Source of the DNA: Eubacterium sp. AF22-8LB | GTDB lineage: Bacteria > Bacillota_I > Bacilli_A > Erysipelotrichales > Erysipelotrichaceae | NCBI RefSeq assembly: GCF_003458715.1 | Contig: NZ_QRVI01000018.1 | Coordinates: 1 to 47,074 of the forward strand | Direction: 5' to 3' | DNA: 47,074 nt | Shown here: in pieces, positions 16,066 through 23,851 of the stretch | Layout of the letters: each line of letters begins with the position of its first letter | How positions within the stretch are numbered: position 1 is the stretch's first letter | Translations under genes and position numbers: made by a program | Notes under the pieces: generated by a model | What the model was told of the DNA's origin: nothing | Databases searched by the model: none | Seen by the model: the letters and a program-made list of their open reading frames with translations, nothing else

Positions 16066-16369
16066 GCTCTAAATCTAACGATTGAAGAGGAACTATTTAT
16101 GTTTCATAATCGTTTGTCAGATAAGGACAAAAAGGTTGTAGATCAAGCAGCTCAAAATGCGCATGATTATTCGCGTGAACAATGTGATAAACGTGTGTCA
16201 GATCGTTTAAGTATCATTAAAGAGAGTGGTACAAAAGAAATCGATTTATCATAAGAAGTATTAAATGAAATGAGAAACCGTTCAAGTTCGGTTTATGAAG
16301 AGATCAGACAACAAGTCGGTGATGCGTTGTTTGATGCATATACAAAAAATATGAATAAAGGAGAATAAA
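16066..16369 (+). pseudogene. C-terminal remnant of a TRAP transporter substrate-binding protein (DctP), broken by a stop
   Basis: The frame reads LSDKDKKVVDQAAQNAHDYSR, then a basic stretch, then EIDLS and TAA at 16252-16254. Without changing frame it continues EVLNEMRNRSSSVYEEIRQQVGDALFDAY to a second TAA at 16369. The order (L-S-x-x-D-K-K-V-x-x-A-A, long helix, then V-Y-E-E-I-x-x-x-V-G-x-x-L) is that of DctP C-termini. The first about 220 residues and the DctQ/DctM membrane partners are missing. GAGGAA before ATG 16099 could still allow a 51-aa peptide. A past carboxylate (perhaps shikimate or quinate) uptake locus is suggested by position only. Confidence 0.6.
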
Positions 16370-16372
16370 AAA

Positions 16373-17134
16373 ATGAATACAGTAACAATGAAAAATGTTG
16401 CATTTGGTGCAGGTGTACCAAAGATTTGTGTTCCTATTTGTGGGAAAACAAAAGAAGATGTTTTAGAACAAGCGAAAATCATTCTTGATACACCAGCTGA
16501 TATTATCGAATGGCGTATGGATTGGTTTGAAGGTGTTGAAAATACTGTGACTGTAGTTGAAATGGCTAAAGAATTACGTGAAGTATTTAAAGAAACTCCA
16601 GTCTTAGCTACTTTCCGTTCTAAAAAAGAAGGTGGAGAATTAGAAGTATCTACTGAATATTATGTTGAATTAAACTGTGCCGTTGCCAAAAGTGGATATG
16701 TAGATGCAGTAGATGTTGAATTATATACAGGAGATAAAGAAGTTGAAACGATTGTAACGACAGCTCATGAAAATGGAGTAAAAGTAATCATGTCGAACCA
16801 TGACTTCTTTAAAACACCATCAAAAGAAGAAATCATTTCTCGTTTGTGTGCTATGCAAGAAAAGGGTGCAGACATTCCTAAAATTGCGGTGATGCCTCAA
16901 TCTAAAAAGGATGTATTGACATTATTGTCTGCTACTAATGAAATGGCTGAAGAACATGCAAATCGTCCAATTATCACAATGTCTATGGAAGCTACTGGCG
17001 TTATTTCTCGTTTAGCTGGTGAAGTATTTGGTTCTTGTTTGACTTTTGGTGCAGCTAAAAAGGCGAGTGCTCCAGGTCAAATGGGTGTGAATGATCTTAA
17101 GACAGTTCTTGAAACTTTACACAAAAGCTTATAA
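16373..17134 (+). CDS. aroD: Type I 3-dehydroquinate dehydratase
   Basis: A 253-aa enzyme with AAAGGAG before the ATG. The Schiff-base Lys170 (PKIAVMP) and general base His143 (SNHDF) occur at the exact positions of the enteric type I enzyme, along with EWRMD and the C-terminal SAPGQ loop. It dehydrates 3-dehydroquinate to 3-dehydroshikimate, the substrate of the AroE half of the neighbouring fusion. Transcription probably starts at the consensus promoter 300 bp upstream and ends at the hairpin just after the gene. Confidence 0.95.
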   Translation: MNTVTMKNVAFGAGVPKICVPICGKTKEDVLEQAKIILDTPADIIEWRMDWFEGVENTVTVVEMAKELREVFKETPVLATFRSKKEGGELEVSTEYYVELNCAVAKSGYVDAVDVELYTGDKEVETIVTTAHENGVKVIMSNHDFFKTPSKEEIISRLCAMQEKGADIPKIAVMPQSKKDVLTLLSATNEMAEEHANRPIITMSMEATGVISRLAGEVFGSCLTFGAAKKASAPGQMGVNDLKTVLETLHKSL

Positions 17135-17140
17135 TCAATA

Positions 17141-17165
17141 AGGCAGGTTAACCTGTCTTTTTTTT
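17141..17165 (+). terminator. Terminator after aroD
   Basis: AGGCAGG-TTAA-CCTGTCT hairpin (17141-17158, one G-T pair) followed by a T8 tract. Confidence 0.85.
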
Positions 17166-17166
17166 G

Positions 17167-17200
17167 TTGACATTAGATATCAAAATGATATCATTTAGAT
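17167..17200 (+). promoter_or_regulatory. Promoter and repeated GATATC operator of the SPFH-RHH operon
   Basis: TTGACA (17167-17172) and TATCAT (17189-17194) are 16 bp apart. Two copies of GATATC (17177 and 17187) are exactly 10 bp apart, the second inside the perfect palindrome ATGATATCAT (17185-17194) that covers the -10. TTAGAT flanks both sides (17174 and 17195). One-turn spacing suits side-by-side dimers of a ribbon-helix-helix protein such as the one encoded in this operon. Confidence 0.6.
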
Positions 17201-17215
17201 AGTGGAGGTGCTTAT

Positions 17216-18214
17216 ATGACAGAAAAAGTTTTAAGCAACAAAAAGAATGGCATGGCCATGATGATATTATGGATTGTCTTATACCTTGTAGCTTTATTGA
17301 TGACAATACTTGGTGCATCATTCGTTTGGCCTTTATTTATTATTGGTGTTGTATGGCTATGCATTGGTTGGATTCCATTTCTTGGCTTAAAAGTGTTAAA
17401 GCCACAAGAAGCTTTAGTTTTAACGTTATTTGGTAAATATGTAGGTACTTTAAAGGATGCTGGATTTTATTTTGTCAATCCTTTTTGTCAGGCTGTCAAT
17501 CCTGCCGCAAAGACAAAATTAAATCAGAGTGGGGATGTGGATGATGGTTCTAAGAAGAGTATTTTACAAGCACAAAATAATGGAACGGTAGAAATGACTT
17601 CTAAAAAAGTATCTTTGAAAATCATGACTTTAAACAACAATCGTCAAAAAATCAATGATTGTTTAGGAAATCCAGTTGAGATTGGAATTGCCGTAATGTG
17701 GCGTGTTACAGATACCGCAAAAGCTGTGTTTAATGTAGATAATTATAAGGAATATCTTTCTTTGCAATGTGATAGTGCATTAAGAAATATTGTTCGTATT
17801 TATCCTTATGATGTCGCTGAAAATGTAGATACAACAGGTGATGGTATTGCTGATGAGGGAAGTCTTAGAGGTTCAAGTGAAGTAGTAGCTTCTAGAATTC
17901 GTGATGAAATTCAAAGTAAAGTAAAAGATGCAGGTCTTGAAATCATTGAGGCAAGAATCACATATTTGGCATATGCACCAGAAATTGCAGCGGTAATGCT
18001 TCAAAGACAACAGGCAAGTGCGATTATTGATGCGCGTAAGATGATTGTGGATGGAGCTGTTGGTATGGTTGAAATGGCGTTGGATCGTTTAAATGAAAAT
18101 GGGGTTGTAGAATTAGATGAAGAAAGGAAAGCGGCTATGGTTTCAAACTTATTAGTCGTACTTTGTGGAAACCATGATGCGCAGCCAGTCGTTAATTCTG
18201 GCAGTCTGTATTAA
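17216..18214 (+). CDS. SPFH/band-7 domain membrane protein
   Basis: A 332-aa protein with GGAGG before the ATG. Two membrane helices lie at about 15-35 and 38-57, followed by an SPFH/prohibitin-type domain (about 65-260: PQEALVLTLFGKYVGTLKDAGFYFVNPF, then IEARITYLAYAPEIAAVMLQRQQA) and a short helical tail. SPFH proteins form membrane-attached oligomeric scaffolds. Its stop overlaps the start of the RHH gene (TAATG), so the two are translationally coupled, a pairing I have seen repeatedly in Firmicutes annotations. Its cargo is unknown. Confidence 0.88.
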   Translation: MTEKVLSNKKNGMAMMILWIVLYLVALLMTILGASFVWPLFIIGVVWLCIGWIPFLGLKVLKPQEALVLTLFGKYVGTLKDAGFYFVNPFCQAVNPAAKTKLNQSGDVDDGSKKSILQAQNNGTVEMTSKKVSLKIMTLNNNRQKINDCLGNPVEIGIAVMWRVTDTAKAVFNVDNYKEYLSLQCDSALRNIVRIYPYDVAENVDTTGDGIADEGSLRGSSEVVASRIRDEIQSKVKDAGLEIIEARITYLAYAPEIAAVMLQRQQASAIIDARKMIVDGAVGMVEMALDRLNENGVVELDEERKAAMVSNLLVVLCGNHDAQPVVNSGSLY

Positions 18215-18408
18215 TGGAAAAGAAACAAATTCCTTTGCGTCTTTCAAAAAAATTGTATGATCAAATCGCTTCATGGGCAGAAGATGATTTTCGCAGTGTC
18301 AACGGACAAATTGAATACTTGTTGACAGAGTGTGTAAAACAAAGAAAAAAGAATGGCAAATATGTCAGTGATACGATGGATGAGCCTATTGAATTGGACA
18401 TTAAGTAA
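18214..18408 (+). CDS. Arc-type ribbon-helix-helix DNA-binding protein
   Basis: A 64-aa protein starting MEKKQIPLRLSKKLYDQIASW: a beta strand with alternating residues (QIPLRL) followed by two helices (KKLYDQIASWAEDD and SVNGQIEYLLTECVKQ), the RHH fold. It is coupled to the SPFH gene by a TAATG overlap. It is the natural candidate to bind the paired GATATC sites at its own operon promoter. No toxin gene follows, so it is not an obvious antitoxin. Confidence 0.8.
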   Translation: MEKKQIPLRLSKKLYDQIASWAEDDFRSVNGQIEYLLTECVKQRKKNGKYVSDTMDEPIELDIK

Positions 18409-18436
18409 GAGAGTGTAGAAATACATTCTCTTTTTA
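18407..18436 (+). terminator. Terminator of the SPFH-RHH operon
   Basis: AAGAGAGTGTA-GAAA-TACATTCTCTT (18407-18432) with one G-T pair, then TTT. It begins within the stop codon. Confidence 0.8.
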
Positions 18437-18464
18437 ACTTGAAAAAGTATTGATTAATTAAAAG

Positions 18465-18520
18465 TTTTACAGGTTTACACTGTAAAAATTGTTAAAAATA
18501 TATACTTTATTTGGTATACT
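18465..18520 (+). promoter_or_regulatory. Inverted repeat and promoter before the DUF4143 ATPase
   Basis: TTTTACAG (18465-18472) and CTGTAAAA (18480-18487) form a perfect inverted repeat with a 7-nt spacer. Inside it TTTACA-C-TGTAAA (18474-18486) is a second, tighter palindrome. An extended -10 (TGG-TATACT, -10 at 18515-18520) lies downstream. It looks like an operator; the regulator is unknown. Confidence 0.45.
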
Positions 18521-18541
18521 TAGAATAAAGAAGGTGATATT

Positions 18542-19747
18542 GTGATTATTAATAGACATGATTATATAGAAGCTATAACTCCATTCATTGGTCAACCATT
18601 AGTGAAAATCTTATCTGGCGTAAGGCGTTGTGGAAAATCAACTATCTTTGAGATGCTGAAAGAAAAATTGCTTGCTTCTGGAATTGAGAAAAAATGTATT
18701 ATCTGTAAAAGATATACAGATATGGATATAGCGCAGAATGTTACGGCTAAACAAATGTATGATGAACTAGTTTGTGAATCAAGAGATAATGATTATTCAT
18801 ATTTGATTTTGGATGAGATTCAAGAAATATCGGGATGGGAAAAGGTAGTAAATTCTTTGTTGGAAAAAGGAAATTTCGATATTTACGTGACTGGATCAAA
18901 TTCAAAATTAATGTCGAGTGAGATCTCAACTTATTTAACTGGAAGATATGTACAAATACCTGTATATACATTGTCATTTAGTGAGTATTTACAATTCAAA
19001 TCTAAAAGTCAATTATCAAAAAGAGAGTTATTGAATGAGTATATACGTTTTGGCGGTTTTCCTATTGTCGCATTAAATGAATATGAATCAAATGCGGCAT
19101 ATCAAATTGTGAATGGCATATATTATACAGTTGTTTCTAGAGATATAGTAAATCGTCATCGCATTCATAAACAAGAATTGTTTGATCGTGTTGTAAAATA
19201 TGTGGTTGAAAATACAGGTAAGACATTCTCGGCCAATTCAATTTCTAAATTCTTAAAGAGTGAGAATCGACAACTCTCAAATGAAAGTATATATAATTAT
19301 TTAAGATGGTTAGAACAAGCCTTTATTATTTATCCATGTAGACGATATGATTTGCAGGGTAAAAATATTTTGAAAACACAAGAAAAATATTATTTGGCAG
19401 ATATTTCATTGAAATATGCTTTGTTTGGATATAATCGAAATATGTTAGATGCCGTAATGGAAAATATTGTGTATTTAGAACTAAAAAGACGAGGCTATGA
19501 TGTTTATGTTGGAAAGTTAGGTACAAAGGAAATCGATTTTGTCGCTATTTTAAGAGATGAAAAAATCTATGTACAAGTCTGTGTTCAATTACCCGAAAAT
19601 TCAGATCGTGAAACTTCGAATTTGAAGGATATTCAAGATAATTATCCTAAGTATGTAGTAACGTTAAATGATTTAGATGTTGGAAATGATGAGGGAATCA
19701 AAATTGTGCATCTACAAGATTTTTTATTGCAAGATCGATGGATATAA
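18542..19747 (+). CDS. AAA-family ATPase with DUF4143 nuclease-like domain
   Basis: A 401-aa protein started by GTG with AAGGTGAT upstream. The N-terminal AAA domain has Walker A GVRRCGKST, Walker B YLILDEIQE and sensor YVTGSNSKL. A winged-helix linker follows (TFSANSISKFLKSE). The DUF4143 tail contains ELKRRGYDVYVGKLGTKEIDFVA, which looks like a PD-(D/E)xK-type core (E..K..EIDF). This is a common, multi-copy prokaryotic family of unknown task, often mobile. It stands alone between terminators and is full length. Confidence 0.85.
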   Translation: MIINRHDYIEAITPFIGQPLVKILSGVRRCGKSTIFEMLKEKLLASGIEKKCIICKRYTDMDIAQNVTAKQMYDELVCESRDNDYSYLILDEIQEISGWEKVVNSLLEKGNFDIYVTGSNSKLMSSEISTYLTGRYVQIPVYTLSFSEYLQFKSKSQLSKRELLNEYIRFGGFPIVALNEYESNAAYQIVNGIYYTVVSRDIVNRHRIHKQELFDRVVKYVVENTGKTFSANSISKFLKSENRQLSNESIYNYLRWLEQAFIIYPCRRYDLQGKNILKTQEKYYLADISLKYALFGYNRNMLDAVMENIVYLELKRRGYDVYVGKLGTKEIDFVAILRDEKIYVQVCVQLPENSDRETSNLKDIQDNYPKYVVTLNDLDVGNDEGIKIVHLQDFLLQDRWI

Positions 19748-19824
19748 TAGTCATTTTGATAGAGTTGTACATTGTAATGTATATGTAAAAAACATAAAAT
19801 ACTCTAAAAATAGGAGGTATATTT

Positions 19825-20496
19825 ATGTATACAAATAATTATTCAAATTCAGTAAGTACAAATTCACTATATAAAGTATACAGCTGGATGGTGGTAGGAC
19901 TTGGAATTACGGCAATCACTTCTGCATTGTTGTATGCTTCAGGTATATTCATGTTCATTATTCAGATTCCAATGATTTCATTATTATTGTTGGTGGTACA
20001 AATTTCACTCACAGTCTCAATGGGACGTCAATTATCACGTAATACACCTGCTTCTACAATGAAGACAATGTTTATTATTTATTCACTGACAATGGGAATC
20101 AATATGACATCATTGGCTTATGTATATAGTGCCGGACAGATTGCTGCTGCATTTGGCATTAGTGCAATTTACTTTGCATGTTTAGCTATTATTGGAAAGA
20201 CGACTAAGATGAATCTTAGTAAAGTAGGAAACATCTGTTTGATTGGATTGATTGCGATGATCTTTAGTCAATTTTTCTTTATGTTGTTTAGAGTCAGCAT
20301 GGACGTACGTCTTTGGAGCGTGATTGGATTACTATTATTTACAGGACTTACAGCTTGGGATATTCAAAGAATGAATTATATGTTAAATGGCTATGAAGAT
20401 GAAAAGATATCGATTTATATGGCTTTACAGTTGTATTTAGATTTCTTAAATATTTTCTTATACATTTTACAATTACTTGGACGTAGAGATGATTAA
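19825..20496 (+). CDS. Bax inhibitor-1/YccA family membrane protein
   Basis: A 223-aa protein with TAGGAGG before the ATG. Seven predicted membrane helices follow a Ser/Asn-rich cytoplasmic N-terminus (MYTNNYSNSVSTNS). Family hallmarks include YKVYSWMVVGLGITA and the C-terminal TAWDIQRMNYM and QLYLDFLNIFLYILQLLGRRDD. Members are pH-sensitive calcium leak channels or interact with FtsH; which applies here is not visible. It is monocistronic, with a terminator over its stop codon. A palindrome TACATT-GT-AATGTA at 19768-19781 lies upstream. Confidence 0.88.
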   Translation: MYTNNYSNSVSTNSLYKVYSWMVVGLGITAITSALLYASGIFMFIIQIPMISLLLLVVQISLTVSMGRQLSRNTPASTMKTMFIIYSLTMGINMTSLAYVYSAGQIAAAFGISAIYFACLAIIGKTTKMNLSKVGNICLIGLIAMIFSQFFFMLFRVSMDVRLWSVIGLLLFTGLTAWDIQRMNYMLNGYEDEKISIYMALQLYLDFLNIFLYILQLLGRRDD

Positions 20497-20513
20497 TTTC
20501 ATCTCTATTTTTT
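20485..20513 (+). terminator. Terminator of the Bax-inhibitor-like gene
   Basis: AGAGATGA (20485-20492) pairs with TCATCTCT (20499-20506) around TTAATT, then TATTTTTT. Confidence 0.85.
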
Positions 20514-20517
20514 ATGG

Positions 20518-20568
20518 TTGACAAAGTAAACTAATACTGTATACTTTAATAGTTCACAAAATGAACTA
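20518..20568 (+). promoter_or_regulatory. Promoter and MarR-type operator of the amidohydrolase-marR operon
   Basis: TTGACA (20518-20523), a 16-bp spacer and TATACT (20540-20545). Just after it, TAGTTCA-CAAAA-TGAACTA (20550-20568) is a perfect 7-bp-arm inverted repeat covering the start of transcription. The operon encodes a MarR protein, so autorepression is likely. A half-site (TTAGTTC) recurs near 22108 before yitT. Confidence 0.7.
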
Positions 20569-20579
20569 AAGGAGTATAT

Positions 20580-21641
20580 ATGAAATTATTAAAGAGAATA
20601 GGAATTACAATAGTATGTTTATTATTGATCTGTGGAATAGGAATTGTTTGTCTGTTTCATAATGAATATAGTTCATTAAAATCATTAAAAAAAATCGATG
20701 CATATCCAATGTATACAATGGATTATAGTGCGGATTATGGATTGGATGAGTTTTTAGAAAAAGGTGCAAGCAATGATAAAGAGCTTGTCGAATTTGTGGT
20801 GAATCACGTAATGAAGGGGTTACCATTAAGTATTAAGATTCCAGATTTAGGTTGTTCTACATTTATTGCACATAATAAAGATTCAGGATATCTGTTTGGA
20901 CGCAACTTTGATATGGATTATTCGCCAAGTGTGTTAGTGAAGACAAAGCCTAAAAATGGTTATGCCTCTGTATCTATGGTGAATTTAGGTTTTGTAGGAT
21001 ATAATGAAAAATATTTACCAGATACATTAAAAGATTCATTGGTAACTTTGGCAGCTCCCTATGCACCACTAGATGGGATGAATGAAAAAGGATTGGCTGT
21101 TGGCGTGTTATTGATTGATACAAAACCTACAAATCAAAATACTGAAAAAGTGGATATCACAACCACAACAGCGATTCGAATGATGTTGGATAAGGCAAAG
21201 AATGTGGATGAAGCGTTAGAATTATTATCTTCTTATGATATGCATTCAAGCGCAAACAGCTGTTATCACTTCCAAATTTGTGATGCATCTGGAAAAAGTG
21301 TTGCCGTAGAATATGTAAATGATGAAATGAAGGTTGTATATCCAGATAAGAATTATCAGTGTGTTACGAATTTCTTATTGACTCAACCGGAAGCAGAATT
21401 TAATTTTGGTCAAGACCGCTACCAAATTATTGATGAAAAATTAAGTTCCACAAATGGAAAACTATCGAATCGCGAGGCGATGAAGCTATTGGCGAATTGT
21501 TCACAGGATGCACATAAGAATAAAGAAGGAAAAATCTCAAAGACACAGTGGTCTTGTGTATATGATTTAAAGAAGAAGCGTGTAACGATATGTGTGAATC
21601 AAAATTATGATACGGAATATTCTATAAATGTGGTAGAATAG
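20580..21641 (+). CDS. Membrane-anchored Ntn-hydrolase of the choloylglycine hydrolase/linear amide hydrolase group
   Basis: A 353-aa protein. Residues 7-26 form an N-terminal membrane anchor. The catalytic core starts at GCSTFIA with nucleophile Cys92; R108 and D111 (GRNFDMD) follow at +16 and +19, the same spacing as C2/R18/D21 of bile salt hydrolases. Later hallmarks are AAPYAPLDGMNEKGL, YHFQICDASGKSVAVEY and TQWSCVYDLKKK. Ntn-hydrolases free the nucleophile by cleaving before Cys, which here would also remove the anchor and release the enzyme outside. The substrate could be bile salts, N-acyl amino acids, penicillin-like or carcinine-like amides. SD AAAGGAG is strong. Confidence 0.82.
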   Translation: MKLLKRIGITIVCLLLICGIGIVCLFHNEYSSLKSLKKIDAYPMYTMDYSADYGLDEFLEKGASNDKELVEFVVNHVMKGLPLSIKIPDLGCSTFIAHNKDSGYLFGRNFDMDYSPSVLVKTKPKNGYASVSMVNLGFVGYNEKYLPDTLKDSLVTLAAPYAPLDGMNEKGLAVGVLLIDTKPTNQNTEKVDITTTTAIRMMLDKAKNVDEALELLSSYDMHSSANSCYHFQICDASGKSVAVEYVNDEMKVVYPDKNYQCVTNFLLTQPEAEFNFGQDRYQIIDEKLSSTNGKLSNREAMKLLANCSQDAHKNKEGKISKTQWSCVYDLKKKRVTICVNQNYDTEYSINVVE

Positions 21642-21645
21642 AACC

Positions 21646-22068
21646 ATGAAAAAGAATGAACAAGTATTAGAAGCATGGCTTCAAATGACGACAGTTATAA
21701 ACAATGAAAGAATCACCTCTGATTTACCTTATAATGAATCGATGATCTGTCGTTATTTATATCAAAATCAAAATCAAGATGTTACCGCAACGGATTTATG
21801 TAATTATATGCGCATGCAAAAGTCACAGATGAATCGTACACTAACGAGTATGGAGAAAAAGAACTTGATCACGCGTGTTCGTAGTGAACAGGATAATCGA
21901 AAGATTTATGTGACGTTGAATGATTCAATGATTCAAATTTATAAGAAACAACATGAAAAAATTTTAAAAATTGTAGATCAGTTATTTGATAAGATTGGTT
22001 ATGAAAAACAATCTGAGGTCATAGAATTGTTTGATTTGATTACGCAAACCGCAAAGGAAATGTTGTAG
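21646..22068 (+). CDS. MarR-family transcriptional regulator
   Basis: A 140-aa winged-helix protein with DVTATDLCNYMRMQKSQMNRTLTSMEKKNLITRVRSEQDNRK: recognition helix, then the beta-wing DNR motif typical of MarR. It starts four bases after the amidohydrolase stop, so it is co-transcribed and probably represses the operon via the AGTTCA-N5-TGAACT operator. The inducing ligand is likely a phenolic, bile or similar small molecule, by family precedent only. Confidence 0.85.
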   Translation: MKKNEQVLEAWLQMTTVINNERITSDLPYNESMICRYLYQNQNQDVTATDLCNYMRMQKSQMNRTLTSMEKKNLITRVRSEQDNRKIYVTLNDSMIQIYKKQHEKILKIVDQLFDKIGYEKQSEVIELFDLITQTAKEML

Positions 22069-22072
22069 ATGC

Positions 22073-22096
22073 AAGCTGGGAAATCCAGCTTTTTTC
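22073..22096 (+). terminator. Terminator after marR
   Basis: AAGCTGG (22073-22079) pairs with CCAGCTT (22085-22091), followed by a T-rich tract. Confidence 0.85.
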
Positions 22097-22160
22097 TTAC
22101 GTTTAATTTAGTTCGTTTTTTTGATAGAATAAAGATAGGATTTGTGAGGATGAGGGAAAT

Positions 22161-23036
22161 ATGAAAAAGACGAATTATGTTAAGGATGTATTGATTGTAT
22201 TATTGGGTAATTTTATGGTGGCGGTTTCGGTTGCCTTTTTTGTTTTGCCAAATAATACATTGACCGGTGGAGTGGCCGGTGTGGCAGTGGCATTAAAGCC
22301 GTTGCTGCCATTTATTCCATCTGTATGGCTTATCAATATATTGATGATAGGACTTTATATTGTTGGTGCTATTTTTTTAGGAAAGGCATTTGCCTTGAAA
22401 TCATTGATTTCTACATTTAGTTATTCATTCTTTGTTTCTTTGCTGACTTATGTAACAACATTATTTCCTAAAGAAACATTTGTGATGCAGCCCATGTTGG
22501 CAAGTATTTATTGTGGTTTGATTTCAGGGATTGGATTAGGTCTATGCTTTAGAGTGAACGCAAGTACAGGAGGGATGGATATTCCAGCCTTATTGATTCA
22601 TAAATATACGCATATTTCTTCTGGAAATTCTGTTATGATCATTGATGCGTTAACAGTGCTTTTAGGAGTAACAACATATGGTATAGAACCAGCCTTGATT
22701 GGTGTTCTTTCTGTGTTCGCATCAGGCTTCGCAATTGATAAAACAATTTTAATTGGATCAAGCACGGCAATCAACTGTATGGTTGTTTCTGACAAATGGG
22801 TAGAAATTAAAAATCATGTATTAAATAAAATGGAACGTGGTGTTACAATTTTAGAAGGTAAAGGTGGATACACCAATGAATCGAAACCTGTATTAATGAT
22901 TGTAATTCCGCAAAAGCTTTACAGCAATTTAGAACATGAAATTATGCAGCTAGATCCACGAGCCTTTATTATAGTGAATAGTGTTCATGAAGTCGATGGT
23001 GAAGGCTTTACGTATGAGTTGGAGGATATAATGTGA
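22161..23036 (+). CDS. YitT-family membrane protein
   Basis: A 291-aa protein with five or six membrane helices (DUF161 region, residues 8-200; motifs FFVLPNNTLTGGVAGVA and GLCFRVNASTGGMDIPALL) and a soluble DUF2179 ACT-like tail (about 205-290: ERGVTILEGKGGYTNESKPVLMIVI). The family is widespread in Firmicutes without a firm transport substrate. GAGG lies upstream of the ATG. An extended -10 (TGA-TAGAAT, 22122-22130) precedes it. It overlaps the HAD gene by one base (TGATG), so the two are coupled. Confidence 0.88.
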   Translation: MKKTNYVKDVLIVLLGNFMVAVSVAFFVLPNNTLTGGVAGVAVALKPLLPFIPSVWLINILMIGLYIVGAIFLGKAFALKSLISTFSYSFFVSLLTYVTTLFPKETFVMQPMLASIYCGLISGIGLGLCFRVNASTGGMDIPALLIHKYTHISSGNSVMIIDALTVLLGVTTYGIEPALIGVLSVFASGFAIDKTILIGSSTAINCMVVSDKWVEIKNHVLNKMERGVTILEGKGGYTNESKPVLMIVIPQKLYSNLEHEIMQLDPRAFIIVNSVHEVDGEGFTYELEDIM

Positions 23037-23851
23037 TGCCACAATTAGTTATTTGTGATATTGATGCGACCTTGGTCAATGAGAAAAAAGAATTAACACC
23101 AAGGACAAAAGAAGCTTTGATTAAGCTTCATGAAAAAGGAATTTATTTTGGGATTGCCTCTGGTCGTCCTGTTGATGAGTTAAAACGTAATAAAGAACGT
23201 TGGGATTTACCGTTTGATTTTGATTTTGTGATGGGTATGAATGGTGCGGAATTATGGGATGGTGTACATCAAAAATTCTACAGCTATTTCATGATGAAAA
23301 AAGAATGGTTAAAGGAAACAATGGAAATTATGAATGTTGTTGAATGCAATCCAATGGTGTATTGGAAAGGAAAAATTCGCTGTGTTCGTATTGATGATTG
23401 GATGATTCATTCGGCTTCGACATCTCATAAAGAATTAGAAGTAGTAGATTTAGAAGAATTGTATGCGCATGAGAATGCAAAAATCATGTTTCGTATGAAA
23501 GAAGAAGATATGCCTAAGGCAGAAGCATGGGTGAAAGAACATCCAAATCCTTATTATCATGGTTTTAAAACACAGACTACATTGTTAGAATTCTGTGATA
23601 AAAGAATCAATAAGGGTTATGGCTTACAAAAAATATGTGAACTAAATGACATGGATTTAAAGGATGTCATGGCCTTTGGAGATACATCGAATGATAATGA
23701 AATGTTGAAGGTTGCCGGATGCGGTGTCTGTATGATCAATGGTACGGATGATACAAAGGCTTGTGCAAATGCGATCACAAAATTTGACAATGACCATGAC
23801 GGTTTAGCTGTGTATTTAGAAGAAAGTGGAATCTTATGTCAAAAGTATTAA
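23036..23851 (+). CDS. Cof-type HAD-superfamily phosphatase
   Basis: A 271-aa protein. Catalytic motif I is DIDATL (usual DxDGT; the Gly is Ala), motif II IASGRP, motif III K in RINKGYGL, motif IV GDTSNDNEML. A C2-type cap (about 85-190) is inserted. Such enzymes dephosphorylate sugar phosphates or similar metabolites in the cytoplasm. The ATG at 23036 is preferred over GTG at 23033 because GGAGG then sits about ten bases upstream and the TGATG overlap with yitT is typical. It overlaps the next gene by 16 bp. Confidence 0.87.
   Translation: MPQLVICDIDATLVNEKKELTPRTKEALIKLHEKGIYFGIASGRPVDELKRNKERWDLPFDFDFVMGMNGAELWDGVHQKFYSYFMMKKEWLKETMEIMNVVECNPMVYWKGKIRCVRIDDWMIHSASTSHKELEVVDLEELYAHENAKIMFRMKEEDMPKAEAWVKEHPNPYYHGFKTQTTLLEFCDKRINKGYGLQKICELNDMDLKDVMAFGDTSNDNEMLKVAGCGVCMINGTDDTKACANAITKFDNDHDGLAVYLEESGILCQKY

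Noticed and set aside
18214..18408. RHH protein as the antitoxin of a toxin-antitoxin pair
   Set aside because: It is coupled to an SPFH gene and followed by a terminator; no toxin-like ORF is adjacent.
19768..19781. TACATT-GT-AATGTA palindrome as a terminator of the DUF4143 gene
   Set aside because: No T-tract follows it. It may be an operator of the Bax-inhibitor-like gene, but nothing supports a regulator.
20580..21641. Firm call as bile salt hydrolase
   Set aside because: Active-site spacing fits, but related penicillin acylases, N-acyl amidases and carcinine hydrolases share it, and bile salt hydrolases lack the N-terminal membrane segment.
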